Source: Onthophagus taurus (lineage: Eukaryota; Arthropoda; Insecta; Coleoptera; Scarabaeidae). Taken from it: a stretch of DNA of 64,000 bases. The notes below the pieces were generated by a model. That model saw nothing but the letters and a program-made list of their open reading frames with translations. It was not told where the DNA came from and did not search any database. The position numbers and the translations under genes are program-made. Position 1 is the stretch's first letter. Each line of letters starts with the position of its first letter. Below are positions 21,565 to 34,565 of this stretch, piece by piece. The DNA lies in the NCBI RefSeq assembly GCF_036711975.1, contig NC_091968.1, forward strand, positions 24,847,001 to 24,911,000, in the 5' to 3' direction.

Positions 21565-22667
21565 AAAAACCTATTTAAATCGAGGAATACGTTCAAAAGT
21601 TATTATTAGTTTGAAACCGATCATGATTTTAGGTGATGCGGTTTTTATGCCGCTGAGTGTAGTTAAAGCACATAATAGAAAAAAAAATTGGGTTTATGTA
21701 TGACGTTTCGTTTGACATTATTTAATTAAAAAAAAAAATTATTTATATTATTTTTATTGAATATTCCTTATACACATCTTATAAACGTTTTTTTCTAACA
21801 AAATGTTAGTTTTCCTCTTCACAAATATCTTATAAATTTTATATAATATTCTATAATTTATAAATAATAGTTTTCGTAATACTTATTATTTTTTCGTATC
21901 AACAGTCTTTATAATTACGATTTTTAAGTGTTTCGTAGGTACGTATATACGTGTTTTCGTTTCATTTACATTAAGTCCATTAATTACTAACTTAAGCTAA
22001 CCGTAGCTAAGCGTTTTTTTTTAGTTCAATCCTCATTTTTCATAAATACGTTACATTTAAAGCAACAAATAGTTTAATATTTTATATACCAAACATTTTC
22101 TTTACAATTCAAAATAAATTCTAGTTTTGTTTCAACTTCCTTTTAGAAATCACATTTTTTATTTACAACAAAAAAAAAAAAATTCGATGTATCTATCTAT
22201 CTATCAATACAAGGTATAAATTCTAGATTCTTAAAATTATTCGGTAAGTACACAGCAAAAGTTTTAAGAATAAACGAAATCACACTCTTAAAATTAGAAT
22301 TAATATCATTTTTTTTAATCTAAATTACAACATTGATAGAGTCATTAAGTTTTTATGACTCTTCGTTTAAGCCACATTATTTACCGTTAATTTCGTTTAA
22401 AATTAACCTAAAAGCACTTAATTTACGTTTAATTTCAAAAAATTTTGACAGTTTAAACGTCAAATTTCTCATTTTATTACTTTTTTGGCACAAATCTAAT
22501 CATTATCATCTATTTTGAACGAAAATTAATATAAAATAAAAATTGCACTGTCATATTTAAAATATCACACATTTTGGAGATTAAAAAAATAAATTTAATC
22601 AGATCTGAATTATGAAACGTCAAAGTTAATGTCAAATTTGACATTAAAAATTAATTTAAAATTAAAA
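21565..22667. other. Spacer and probable 3'UTR of the ADGRA gene
   Basis: No coding exon seen. AT-rich, with a short TATC microsatellite near 22193-22206 and a repeat of the 18.84-kb word near 21692. The part next to 22667 is probably the 3'UTR of the minus-strand receptor. No single poly(A) site could be fixed. Confidence 0.5.
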
Positions 22668-25600
22668 TTAAACGTTTGATGTTGAAAATTTTTCGCCAAA
22701 GAACCCTCTTCTACTTCTAAATCGAACCTCGCTCACACCGGAAGTAACTTCCGAATCGGAATAACAAGGACTCGGTTGTCGCATTCTGTCGTATTTGTTG
22801 TGTCTCGGTCCTCTTATTTCTTGGTATAATTCGTCGATTTCGCTGGCTGAGACGCTACTCGCTCGACTTTGCACGCGTTTATTTATTGGGAATAAAGGTT
22901 CGTGAGATGGGTTGACATAAATTCGACCTGGAAGGAAAGAATTTTCTTCTTCTAACGATGGTTCATAAACCGTGTTTAATTTATCGACATTTTCGGATAT
23001 TTTTATAGTTTTTTCTGTTGTTGCGGTTGCTAATTCGGGGTTAAAATTGTTTTGGATCTTTTCGGGACTCCGCTGATCTAAAATTGAATCCGATATGGCT
23101 TCTGAGCTATACTCCAAGGTGCATTGTTGCGAAACCGATCTCATATTATCATGGGTGGGTTTGTAATTATTGATTTGTTTCTTTTTATGTTTCCTCTTTT
23201 TGTCTTTGAAATCTGTGGGTTTCGTTGCTTCTTCATCGTAACTATCGATTAAGAGAATATTGGGGTTATTCGTGTTACGTTGTTTCCTTATTTTTTCGAT
23301 GTGAATGTTGGTGTTGTTAACTTTCGAGTTTGTTGAGAAGATGCTTTGATGGTCAACGCTTTGATTGTCGTTATTCGTTTTTGGGAACGACGCAATCGAG
23401 CTGTTATCGTGAAAATCGTTTCTTTTCGTAACTAAATTCGTGTGTTTCATCATGTTGCGTTTTTGCTTACGAAAAAATTTCCTTGCAACCGTTATTTGGT
23501 GGGGGTTATAAAACATTTCGGAATTAGTGGGGTTTTCGATTAAATTTGGGACAACCGAGTTCCCGCGATACTGCTTCCGGTGCAATACAACCAAATTAAC
23601 GTTGTTTATTTTAATTCCTTGCGAGTCTGAGTACGCGTTTAAGTCGGCTCCTTTTAGAATTTGATGGCTGTTGTTTGATTTTGTGTTGTTTGAGGATGAG
23701 CGGCTGCTTGAACGCGTTTGATTCGAGTTTCCACCTTCTTCAATGATCGGAATCGGGGGGAGAGGTTGAATTTGAATTTGCGAAACGTTTCGCGTCGTTG
23801 TTGTTGTGGTGTCGCTGATGTTTCTCGAGCGAATAAAGAAGCAGAATAATCGTTTCTTTTTTAAATCTTTTGTGAACAAAACGTAGCGCGTCCTCACATC
23901 ATTTCGCGCGATGCAATAAAAGAAAACTGTGAAAGAGCCTAAAACGATCGCTAAAATTGCGTAGGCTACGCAAAAAACCTCCTCAAATCTTTTTAATTTA
24001 ATCGGTTGAATCGTCGAGAAAGCACACAAAATCCAAGTTAAGACATAAATAAATAAAAAAATGATGTATGCCTTTAATTGAACGATTGGGGCATGCTCGG
24101 GGTCTTCGGTTTCCGAAGAACTTTTCGTCGAAATACTCGGAATCGAGTTATTAGGAAAATTCGGCTCCAACAGATCCAAATCAACGTTCTCCGTCGCTTG
24201 CGTACCTTCGCTCAAATGCCCCCCCGTATCAACAATGCTATACATAGCGCACCTAATCAACGAAAAATAAATACAAAGAGTTATAATCAAAATCGTAAAA
24301 GGTACATAAAGTGCGCTTAACGCAGGTTCCGAGCTCAAAAAGCAATAATTAACCGACGAATACTCCTTCATATTAACAGCCGACGATATCCCACAAACAA
24401 TCAAAGCAATCCCCCACCCAACAAAATACAACCCAATAATCGGCTTCTTAATATGTTCCTCCCCAATTTCATCATCCTGCAACTCCAAAACCCGATTATC
24501 GTTCTTCCGTAACCTCTTATACATCCCGTTAACTCCAACGCACATCCACAACAACGACGATAACGTTAAATAATGCAAAATTAATCCGATTATTTGGCAC
24601 AACTTTAAATCCTCAGTTTGATAAATCCCAAAGACATAAATAAAACACAAAAACGCAATCGAAATCCAAATGTTTAATAAGCTATGTTTGGCCTTTCGCG
24701 GCATTTGAATGGCGGCGTAAAAAAATAAATACGTTAATATCGACGTTAATAAGCACATAAACAAAATGAAACTTCCGATGTAAATCGCGGAATGGGAGAA
24801 TTTGAATTTTGCGTAATACTTGATTGAGGTTTGGGTCGAGTTTTGTTTTAAAGCGTAATAGCCGAGGTTGTAACATTTGAAAACGGTGGAATCTAAAATT
24901 TCTTCGATGAAATAACATCCGTGCGACGTCCAAGATCCGGTTCCGTTGTTTAAATTTTTATTCCACCACACCGGGATTAATTCCGATGATGTGTGCGATG
25001 ATTTTGGGGTTCGTAACATTATGTTAATCGGGTCTGTCAAATTTTCTATTTGATTTTCGTCATCTAAAAAGAATTTATTTTAATTATTTATCTAACGCCA
25101 TCTATTAATTCAACACGGTAACAAAATCAAATAGATATTTATTAAAAAAAATTGTTATAAGGATATCACGCTTGGATTTCAAGAGACTTTGGTGTGATGT
25201 TCTGACTACTATAAATAGTTTAACATCTCTCATCTTATCCATTTTACAAACGACAGCGGTATTTTTATTGCACTAAAACTAGAACTAACACTACAACTAA
25301 TTCAAGACTTACAACTAGAATCATTCGGATTTAACCGTCTTGAGGTCTAGTGTTAGTTCTAGTGACAGTGCTAGGTACCACTAGTTAGTATAAGATATTA
25401 CTATGTTGTATATTTTTATTGAACTAAAAAAGTTCGAACTTTCAACTTTTAATTTTAACATATTTGTCAACTTCATAAAAAATCCTTTAAAATGAGTCCA
25501 AACTCGACATATTTAACTTTAATATTAATGGAGATACAATCACTTCCGGTTTGAAACGTCAATGTCAATTTTGACATATTTGTCATCGTCATTAAAAAAC

Positions 25601-28600
25601 CTTTAAAATGACTCCAAAGATGACACACTTATCTCAAAAAACAAAAAAGTTAGAATAAAGAACATTAAACCCAAAGTTGGCAACAATGAAGATAGCAATT
25701 CAATTTTTAAATATTAATACCAACCTTAATTTTTTATTACATTTTTATTTTTGTGATAAAAATTAAGACATTTTATAAAAATTAAGTATATGTCAAAACG
25801 ACGTTGACATTTCAAACCGGAAGTTGCTTATATCTCGAGTAATATTGGAATTACACGTATCATGTTTGGACTCATTTTAAAGGATTTTTCATAACGATAA
25901 CAAATATGTCAAAATTGACGTTGACATTCTTAACCGGAAGTTGACCATAACTTCATTAATATTGGAGATAAATATGTCGTGTTTGTACTCATTTTAAAGA
26001 ATTTTGAATGAAGATTACAAATATGTCAAAATTGAGGTCGACATTTTAAACTTGAAGTTAGTATCATATAATAGAAGTTTTATAACTGAAATTAATCTAG
26101 TGTTAGTCACTTTTCCGCATTTTCTTTTCATTTTTAACGGGTTTTTTGGGCCATTTCATTGTTTAAAAATAAATCATCAACTTTAATTTTATTATCATAT
26201 TCGTAATCTTCATAAAATAACCTTTAAGGTGAGTCCAAACTTGACGTATTTATCTCAAAAACCAAAAGTTCGAACTTTTAATTTTGACATATTTATCAAC
26301 TTCATAAAAAATCCTTTAAAATGAGTCCAAACTCGGCATACTTAACTTTAATATTAATGGAAATACAATCACTTCCGGTTTGAAACGTCATTGACAATAT
26401 TGACATATTTGTCATCTTCATTAAAAAACCTTTAAAATGAATCCAAAGATGACGCACTTATCTCAAAAACAAAAAAGTTAGAATAAAAAACATTAAACCC
26501 AAAGTTGGCAACAATGAAGATAACAATTCAATTTTTAAATATTAATACCAACCTTAATTTTTTATTACATTTTTATTTTTGTGATAAAAATTAAGACATT
26601 TTATAAAAATTAAGAATATATCAATATGACATTGACATTTCACACCGGAAGTTGCTTATATTTCGAGTAATATTGGAATTAAACGTATCATGTTTGGACT
26701 CATTTTAAAGGATTTTTCACAACGATTACAAATATGTCAAAATTGAGGTTGACATTCTTAACCGGAAGTTGACCATAACTTCATTAATATTGGAGATAAA
26801 TATGTCGTGTTTGTACTCCTTTTAAAGGATTTTTAATGAAGATTACAAATATGTCAAAATTGAGGTTGACATTTTAAACCTGAAGGTACTTATCATATAA
26901 TAGAAGGTTTATAACTGAAGTTAAGAGCGTTCAACAATGATTGTAAGGTGTTTGAATTTCCCGCCTTTGTGTTTAATTTTTAAGGCTGGTATGAGAAAAG
27001 AAAAGAGGCAGCAAGGTGTATAGTACCAAGGATTCAAGGTTGGAGAAAGAGTTTTGGTTGACACGCATGTAATTAGTAGTACTGACAAGAAAGTTTCTGG
27101 AAAGTTTGTTCCAAAACCTGACTACGAGTATCAGGCTTCAGATTCATTTAGGCAAATACCATTCATCAGTCTTGAAAGCTTGAAATCCACGCGTGTATTT
27201 GAATCAAACAAAATTTGTCCACGACTACTTTATAAATGAGTTTTCTAAAACAAACGGGTAGTCATTTTTCACGGAGTGAATAATAGCGGTGGATAATCAT
27301 TATTCACGGATAATCAGCTTGACAGACTGATAATAATTATTTGAAACGTCAAAATTTCAAAAAACGTCAATTTAATTTAATTTTTTATGACTTGCTAAAG
27401 GTTTGACATTAAAAAACATAAACAAATTCCTTTTTTCGTATGATTTAAAGCATAAATTAATTAATTTTAGTAAAAAGAAAACTACTTTTCATAAAAATGA
27501 GATTTAATTTTGACGAATTGTTGTGAAGTTGGTTACATTGAATTTCTGTCACATTGACGTTTAAACTTTATTAAAAAATTTATTTAAAAAAATGAGTTTT
27601 AAGTGAATAATAGCGGTGAATAATCATTATTCACGGGTAATCAACTTGACAGACTAAAAATAATTATGTAAAAACGTCAAAATTTCAAAAAACGTCAATT
27701 TAATTTAATTTTTTAGGACTTTTTAGGAATAGTTATTTTTGATACAAGATGGCGCTTAAGCGAGCTAAAAAATCGTTCGAGAATGCAAAAGAATTTCGCT
27801 GTCGTGTATCAAACAACATTTTTTCGAAAACTGCGTATTCTAAAGTTTATAAATTAATAAAACGACTAAATTCTGTATAATGACATTTAGAATTCATTTA
27901 ATGTTATGTCAAAAACTTAACGTCACATCGACTTAACCTTACATATTGAACAAATGTACTATTATAAATTTGCATTTAAACATGAAATGAAATGATAAAA
28001 CAATTAAATGTTGATTATTTTCTGTTTATAATTTGTTCATAACAATAAATTAACAATTAATAGTATCAAATTCTTTGATTCTTTGACTTTTACGTCCTGT
28101 TGACAAAAAACTATCGTTTTGACGGTCGCTAAGTACTACGCAAAAGTGAACTTTTAATAGCAGTTTTCGAAAAATTCCTTTTTTCGTATCATTTAAGCAT
28201 AAATTAATTAATTTTCATAAAAAAAAACATGACGTTTCATAAAATTGACATTTAATTTTGATAAATTGTTGTGAAGTTGGTTACAGTTGGTAACATTGAA
28301 TTTCTGTCAAATTGACGTTTAAACTTTATTAAAAATTTATTTAAAAAAATAAATTTATAGAATCAATTTCAGCAGTAGTCGTGAACAAAGTATAGACTCA
28401 CATATAAGTATAGTATAAAAAAATAAAAAAAGTTAATTAACTAATTTAACTCACCTAATTTAATTCCAACAACAGCAGAAACAATAATTTCATTTCGACT
28501 CTTAATCGGAAATAATTTAGCATCCCCAAACATCGAAATTAAAATCTTATGCGATAAAGTATCTTGTAAAATCTCCCGATTACGTAATTGATGAAAGAAT

Positions 28601-31600
28601 AATATCGGTACTTGAATAGAGGCTTCAACAGTTTTCTCGGGAGTAACACTTTTAGTGATTTGATTCGTAGTTGCGCAATAAAATAATCGTTCCCTTAAAT
28701 TATTATGGGTAATATACCAAGTGCACGTCATTCCTGAGAAGGTTGTTTGTTTAACGGGAAATATCTCTAAAGCTATATTCGATTTATGAAGAGAAGATAT
28801 CGTTGTAAATTGAGCGATATTTTCAATTGATTTGATAAGCTTATTACAAGAATTATCCCTAGAACAAGTTTCCGAAATGAAAGTTTCGTTCAAAAACATC
28901 ACCATGCTTGCAATTTCCACTAAAATTTGCCCCAATTCGTTCTCTTCCGGCACAAATTGAGAATAACTTTCAATCGTTCTGATTATAAATATCAAATCTT
29001 CAACATCTTTTAACTGATTTAAGTCAGAAATATAATTTTTAAAATGTTTAGCACTCTCGATGATCCCCCCTTTACCCATTGCTAAACTAAACTTAGAAAA
29101 TTGTTCTAAAATTCGTGTTGTATCCGAGATATAACTACACATCGTTGTGTTTAAATCACTCCATTTCCCATTTTCCCCACAAAAATAACTTACTTTTTGT
29201 AAATTAATATCCAGTGATAAATGGGTTTGTTTGCACGGTAAAAAAACCGTGTTATTTACGATAGTTTTAGGCCAAATATAACTTCCTTTGTTGTCGCTTG
29301 TTAAAATACTTGAGCAAAACTTTGTTTCATTTGATATAACAATAATTTTAACACTTTTTGATCGATGCTTATTCGAGATTAACTCGCAATTCCACATTCC
29401 GCTATGATTCCGATTCAATTTCGTTATAATCAACGAGCTATCAATCAATCCAACATCTTCTAAATATTTATTTTCTATTAAAACATCATCGAAAATCGTT
29501 CGAGGATTCAAATCGAGCCACAACCATTCAATATTATCTTTTAAATTCGATAAATGTATATCGTAACTTTCTAAACTACTCGGAGCTTTACAATTTAATC
29601 GTAATGAATCTCCCTCAAAAACGATTTGGCTATAATTGGGGGTTATTTCAACGATGGGGATTTCACGATTTCCTTGTGCCGGGGATTTACAATGAATGTG
29701 TTCGCCAATTTTTAATTTTTTAATCGATATTCCTTTATTCGCTGCAGGCGATGCGCATTTTGGGTTCGACATTAATTTTACCGATGTATTTTCAGCCCAT
29801 TTTAATAACCAAAGTAATTTACAATCGCATGTTAACGGATTATTTGAGATATCTCTAAAAAAATAAGAATTTAGGGAAAAATTCAAGAATCACCATGTAT
29901 AGATTCTTTTATTTAAAGTCAATAGATTATCGAAGCACCGCGGTTCATGAAGCCTGTGTATTCGAGCCAAAATGGCGGTTTGACAGCTTGTCAGTGCATG
30001 TCACCACTTATTTACAAAAATATTGCGGTTTTGTTGCCTTTGGAGTTGTAAAAATAGCAGTAAGAAGGACTTTCGACTCTTCAGAGTACCACGAGAAAAA
30101 AAAAAGGAAATTTGGCGTAATATTATTAATAGAACGATATAGTTTTAAACTTTCGAGCCAAAATGGCGGCAAACGGCGGTACTTTAATAATCTAGGGACT
30201 TTAGTTTTATTTTTGTAACAACGCCATCTTTGGAGTGACACTAAAATTTCGCGAAAATGACAGCGAAATCATGCCATAACCTAATTTTTTTTCTTAATTT
30301 TTATTTTGTTAAAATTCAAGAGTATTCGGCTTAAAAATCAACATTTTTTTTAATCAAGATGGAATGATCCAAAAAAGATGTTAAAAATGAAATGAAAGTG
30401 CGGAAAAGTGACCGTAAAATTACATTAAAATTTCGATGTGACGACACGTTTTTTGAAAACTAGAAACTAAAAACATTCAAGGTTAATGTTTTTTACTCTA
30501 ACTTTTTTGAGATAAATGCATCATATTTGGACTCATTTTAAAGGTTTTTTTAATAAAGAATACATCATGAAAGATTCAAGTGAGTATAAACACGACATAT
30601 TTATCTTCAATATTAATGAAGTTATGGTTAAGTTTCGGTTTGAAATGTTAACGTCAATTTTGACATATTTGTAATCATGTAAACATGATGCGTTTAATTC
30701 CAAGATTACTCGAAATATAAGCGGAAAAGTGACTAACACTAGATTAACTTCAGTTATAAAACGTCTATTATATGATACTAACTTCAAGTTTAAAATGTCA
30801 ACCTCAATTTTGACATATTTGTAATCTTCATTAAAAATCCTTTAAAATGAGTACAAACACGACATATTTATCTTCAATATTAATGATGTTACAGTCAACT
30901 TCCGGTTTGAAATGTTAACGTCGTTTTGACATATTCTTAATTTTGATAAAATGTCTTAATATTTATCACAAAAATAAAAATATAATAAAAAAAAATTAAA
31001 AATTAAGGTTGGTATTAATATTTAAAAATTAAATTGCTATCTTCATTGTTGCTAACTTCAGGAGTAATTTTTTTTTATTCTAACTTTGTTGTTTTTTGAG
31101 ATAAATGCATCATGTTTGGACTCATTTTAACGGTTATTTTGTAAAGATAACGAATTGATCTTTATAAAATATCGATAATATATCTGTATATATATCTAAA
31201 TATCTAGCTTTCTCCAAGCAAGTAGTAGTCTTTCCAAGAATATTTATCATTCTGAAGGTAGTTAATAGTCTTTTGAAAACAGTGTCTTGTCTTTCTAAGC
31301 AGATAATAGTTTCTTCCAGCAGTATTTAGTCTTCTCCCAGCAGATTGTAATCTTTTCTAGTAGTATATACCGCTCTGAAAGCAGTAAGTTGTCTTATGGA
31401 AGCAGTATCTCGTCTTTCCAACCACTTTGTAGTTGTTTGTTAGCACTATCTAGACTTCTCCAAGCAGATTGTAATCATTTCCACCAGTATCTAGCATTTT
31501 GTAAATAGTAGGTACCCTTTTTGGTGAGCATATGTCTTCTTTTCAAGTAATTATTAGTTTTTTCTGGTAATATTTGGCATTCTGGCAGCATTAGGTAGCT

Positions 31601-34565
31601 TTTTGGGAAGCATATCTCTTCTTTCCAAGCAGTTATTAGTCTTTTCCAGCAGTATTTAACATTCTGGAAGCAGTATTCCGCCTGTCCAAGTAGGTGAAAA
31701 CCTTTAACAGCAGTGTTTAGCGTTCTGGAAGCAATAGGTATTATTTTGAAAACAATATCTAGTCTTTTCCAAATAAATTGTGGTCTTTCTCTTCAGTATC
31801 TAGCATTTTAGAAGTAGTAGGCAACTGCTTGAAATAGTATTTCCTCTTTCCAAGCAGTTCTTAGTCTTTTACTAACAGTATTTAATCTTCTGATAGCAGT
31901 ATCTAGCATTCAGGAACCAATACGTTAAAGAGAGGGGTAGGGTATCAGGTATTTTTAGTTTATAGATGGTAAACAACGACATTTTAGTCCTTATGCGTCG
32001 AAAACGTAAGAAACAACCGTATATAACCCGAAAATATGCGTTTTAACCAAATGTGCTGCGTGGTTAGCACACAAAATATAGGTTTTTCGGTAAGTAACTC
32101 AAAGTGGAATTTCTACACAAAATTTTGAAATAAATCAGTAAATTAAAAAGATATGTCACTTCTGGGTGACAAAGAATCGAGTGTTATAGCAACAATTTTT
32201 AAATTTGTAATGGAAAGGACACAGAAAGATATCACTCAACAGAAGGATAGTTTTAGTAAATAGTCTTCAACCAGTAGTATTGTAATCTCCAAGCATTTAG
32301 TAGTATTTTGGCAGCAGTATATAGTGTTCTAAAAACATTAAATAGTCTTTACCAACAATATCCAGCTTTCTCCAAGCAATTAGTACTTAATCTTTCCAAC
32401 AATATTTATCATTCTGAAAGTAGTTAATAGTGTTTTGAAAACAGTATCTTGTCTTTCCAAGCAGTTAACAGTTTCTCCCAGCAGTATTTAGTCTTCTGCA
32501 AACAGCTTGTACTCTTTTCTAGTACTATATAGCGCTTTGAAAGCAGTAAGTAATCTTATGGAAGCAGTATCTCCTCTTTCCAATCAGTTTGTAGTTGTTT
32601 GTTAGCACTATCTAGTCTTCTCCAAGCAAATTGTTACCTTTTCCACCAGTATCTTGCATTTTGGAAGCAGTAGGTAGCTTTTTTGGAAAGCATATCTCTT
32701 CTTTCTAAGCAGATATTAGTCTTTTTCAGTAGTATCTAACATTTTGGAGGCAGTAGGTAGCTTTTTTGAAAGCATATCTCTTTTTCAAACAATTATTAAA
32801 GTCCTTGAAAGCAATAAGTAGTCTTGGAAGCAGTATTCCGCCTGTACAAGTAGGTCGAAACCTTTAACAGCAGTGTTTAGCGTTCTGGAAGCAATAGATA
32901 TGATTTTGAAAATAGTTTCTAGTCTTTTCCAAGTAAGTTGTGGTCTTTTTCTACAGTATCTAGCATTTTAGAAGCAGCAGGCAACTTTTTGAAATAGTAT
33001 TTCCTCTTTCCAAGCACTTAGTAGTGTTTTGGCAGCAGTATATAGTCTTCTGAATACATTAAATAGTCTTTGCCAACAATATCTAGCTTTCTCCAAGCAA
33101 TTAGTAGTCTTTCCAACAATATTTAGCATACCAAATGTAGTTAATAGCCTTTTGAAAACAGTATCTTGTCTTTCCAAGCAGATAATAATTTCTCCCAGCA
33201 GTAGTTAGTCTTCTCCAAACAGGTTGTAATCTTTTCCAGTACTATATAGCGCTTTAAAAGCAGTAGGTACCTTTTTTGGAGAGCATATCTCTACTTTCCA
33301 AACAGTTATTAGTCTTTTCCAGCAGTATCTAACATTCTAGAAGTGGAAGGTAGCTTTTTGGAAAGCACATCTCTTTTCCAAAGTATTATTAAAGTCTTTG
33401 AAAGCAATAAGTGGTCTTGGAAGCAGTATTTCTCCTGTCAAAGTAGGTCAAAACCTTTAACAGCAGTGTTTAGTGCTCTGGAAGTAATAGGTATTATTTT
33501 GAAAACAGTTTCCAAGTAAGTTGTGGTCTTTTTCTGCAGTATCTAGCATTTTAGAAGCAGTAAATAACTTTTTGAAATAGTAATTCCTCTTTCCACGCAG
33601 TTTTTAGTCTTTTACTAGCAGTATTTAATCTTCTGATAGCAATAATTAGTCTTTTGCCAGATATTCAGGAACCAATAAGTTAAAGAGAGGGGTAGGGCAC
33701 CAGGTATTTTTAGTTTATAGATGGTAAACAACGACATTTTAGTCGTTATGCGTCGAAAATCTAAGAAACAACCGTATTTCACCCAAAAATATGCGTTTTG
33801 TCGTCAATTTGAAACTTTAAAGTGATTTTTTGGTAAGTTTTACACTTTTCCGCCCTTTTTGTTTATTTATAACAACTTATTTGAGTGATTCCACGTCAAT
33901 TAAAAAAAAATTGTCAATTTTTAAGCAACATGATTCTTGATGACATTTATTAAATGACATTTGACATAACCTCAAAATTGAAATTAACCTCAAAATTTTT
34001 AATGATAAAATTACTCACAATTGTTTAAGATTCTCCAAATAATCAAAAGTACCCTTTTCGATTGTGTTTATAAAATTATTATTTAATTTTAATCTTTCGA
34101 GTAATCGAAGATTTTCGAAAGTGAATCGTCCAACGTTTTTAATTTGATTCCCAGAAATATCTAATCGCTTCAAATTAGGAACCTCAATAAATTGTCTATC
34201 TACGAGATCAACCAGTTGATTTCCACTTATATCCCTACAAAAACATTGAATTAAAATCATATTAAAAATTAATTTTTAACCTACAATTTTTGTAAAGCAA
34301 CAAATTGGATTTTCGGTTGAAAATTGCTCATCGAGTTGTTGGATAAATTCAAATGAACGATTTCGCTGGCGATATTATTAAAATCGAGTTCCTCGAAGGT
34401 TTGTATCCTTTTAAAGTCACCACACCTGACTTTAACCCATTCGGCAGTATCCGCCTGATTGGTGCGTTTACAACTACATTTCGCGGGGCACTCGTTGTGG
34501 CCCAAAATCACACGCAAAAAGGCGGTTAAGATACACAAAATCGTCAGTAATCTGAGTAAAAACAT
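22668..34565 (-). CDS. Adhesion GPCR, ADGRA type (GPR124/GPR125 family)
   Basis: Four coding exons join in phase: 34285-34565, 34019-34234, 28455-29854 and 22668-25063, giving 1430 residues. Order: signal peptide (1-22), CPAKCSC LRR N-cap, leucine-rich repeats (about 60-165; two exons begin at LDIS.N), LRR C-cap NPLTCDCKLLWLLKW, Ig domain (GDSLRLNC to SGMWNCEL), hormone-receptor-like Cys region, GAIN/GPS, seven helices (about 720-1025) and a ~400-residue Ser/Asn-rich tail. LRR-Ig-HRM-GPS-7TM is diagnostic of ADGRA. The GPS has WTSHGC and FKCYNLGYYA, with no HL(S/T) cleavage triad, so autoproteolysis is unlikely. The tail ends STSNV, a class I PDZ ligand as in vertebrate members. In vertebrates the family acts in planar polarity and Wnt co-signalling; the insect role is inferred. 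Introns hold repeats at 25.2-28.4 and 29.9-33.8 kb. Confidence 0.93.
25095..25104 (-). promoter_or_regulatory. TAGATGGCGT word
   Basis: The minus strand reads TAGATGGCGT 32 bp upstream of the last ADGRA exon. It belongs to the recurrent CTCF-like word set described under findings. Confidence 0.25.
25240..26930. repeat. Foldback elements (family A), two in tandem, in the last ADGRA intron
   Basis: Two full foldback units (about 25440-26085 and 26180-26925) with the same inverted ~120-bp subrepeats and central block as at 19.5 kb. They are preceded by a stretch rich in CTAGAACTAACACTA and its inverse TAGTGTTAGTTCTAG (25260-25400). No coding capacity is seen. Confidence 0.85.
26931..27270. other. 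Unclassified intronic stretch with a 61-codon frame
   Basis: Lies between foldback and MITE-like repeats in the ADGRA intron. The plus-strand frame at 27054-27239 (FVPKPDYEYQASDSF) is more coding-like in base use than its surroundings, but I recognise no family. It may be a fragment of an unidentified element. Confidence 0.25.
27280..28400. repeat. MITE-like family C, three partial copies
   Basis: The pieces AATCATTATTCACGG, CAAAATTTCAAAAAACGTC, AAACAAATTCCTTTTTTCG and GTTGTGAAGTTGGTTAC recur in order near 27285-27590, 27600-27720 and 28170-28370. Further copies lie near 39.8, 46.5 and 60.2 kb. Full copies are about 340 bp. AT-rich, with no coding frame, as in non-autonomous DNA elements; terminal repeats were not fixed. 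Confidence 0.7.
29880..30260. other. Unclassified repeat-like stretch, ADGRA intron 2
   Basis: Contains CGAGCCAAAATGGCGG twice (near 29962 and 30155) and an AACGCCATCTT word at about 30220. The overlapping short frames on both strands look like chance. Confidence 0.3.
30480..31150. repeat. Foldback element (family A), mostly in the opposite orientation
   Basis: Carries the reverse complement of the family A centre (AATTAAGGTTGGTATTAATA, ATTGCTATCTTCATTGTTGC) and of the subrepeats. It sits in ADGRA intron 2. Confidence 0.8.
31200..33770. repeat. Minisatellite-like array, itself duplicated
   Basis: Hundreds of variations on a short phrase such as TTCCAAGCAGTTAGTAGTC and CCAGCAGTATCTAGC, building composite units of roughly 60-100 bp. 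The array ends twice in the same unique sequence (AAGAGAGGGGTAGGG, then TTTATAGATGGTAAACAACG), near 31932-32060 and 33673-33800. So a block of array plus its right flank was duplicated, with the first copy ending near 32060. It lies wholly in ADGRA intron 2. Confidence 0.85.

Noticed and set aside
24078-24933. Open frames on both strands over the ADGRA membrane domain (24078-24320 plus, 24682-24933 minus)
   Set aside because: They are out-of-frame shadows of the receptor's long exon.
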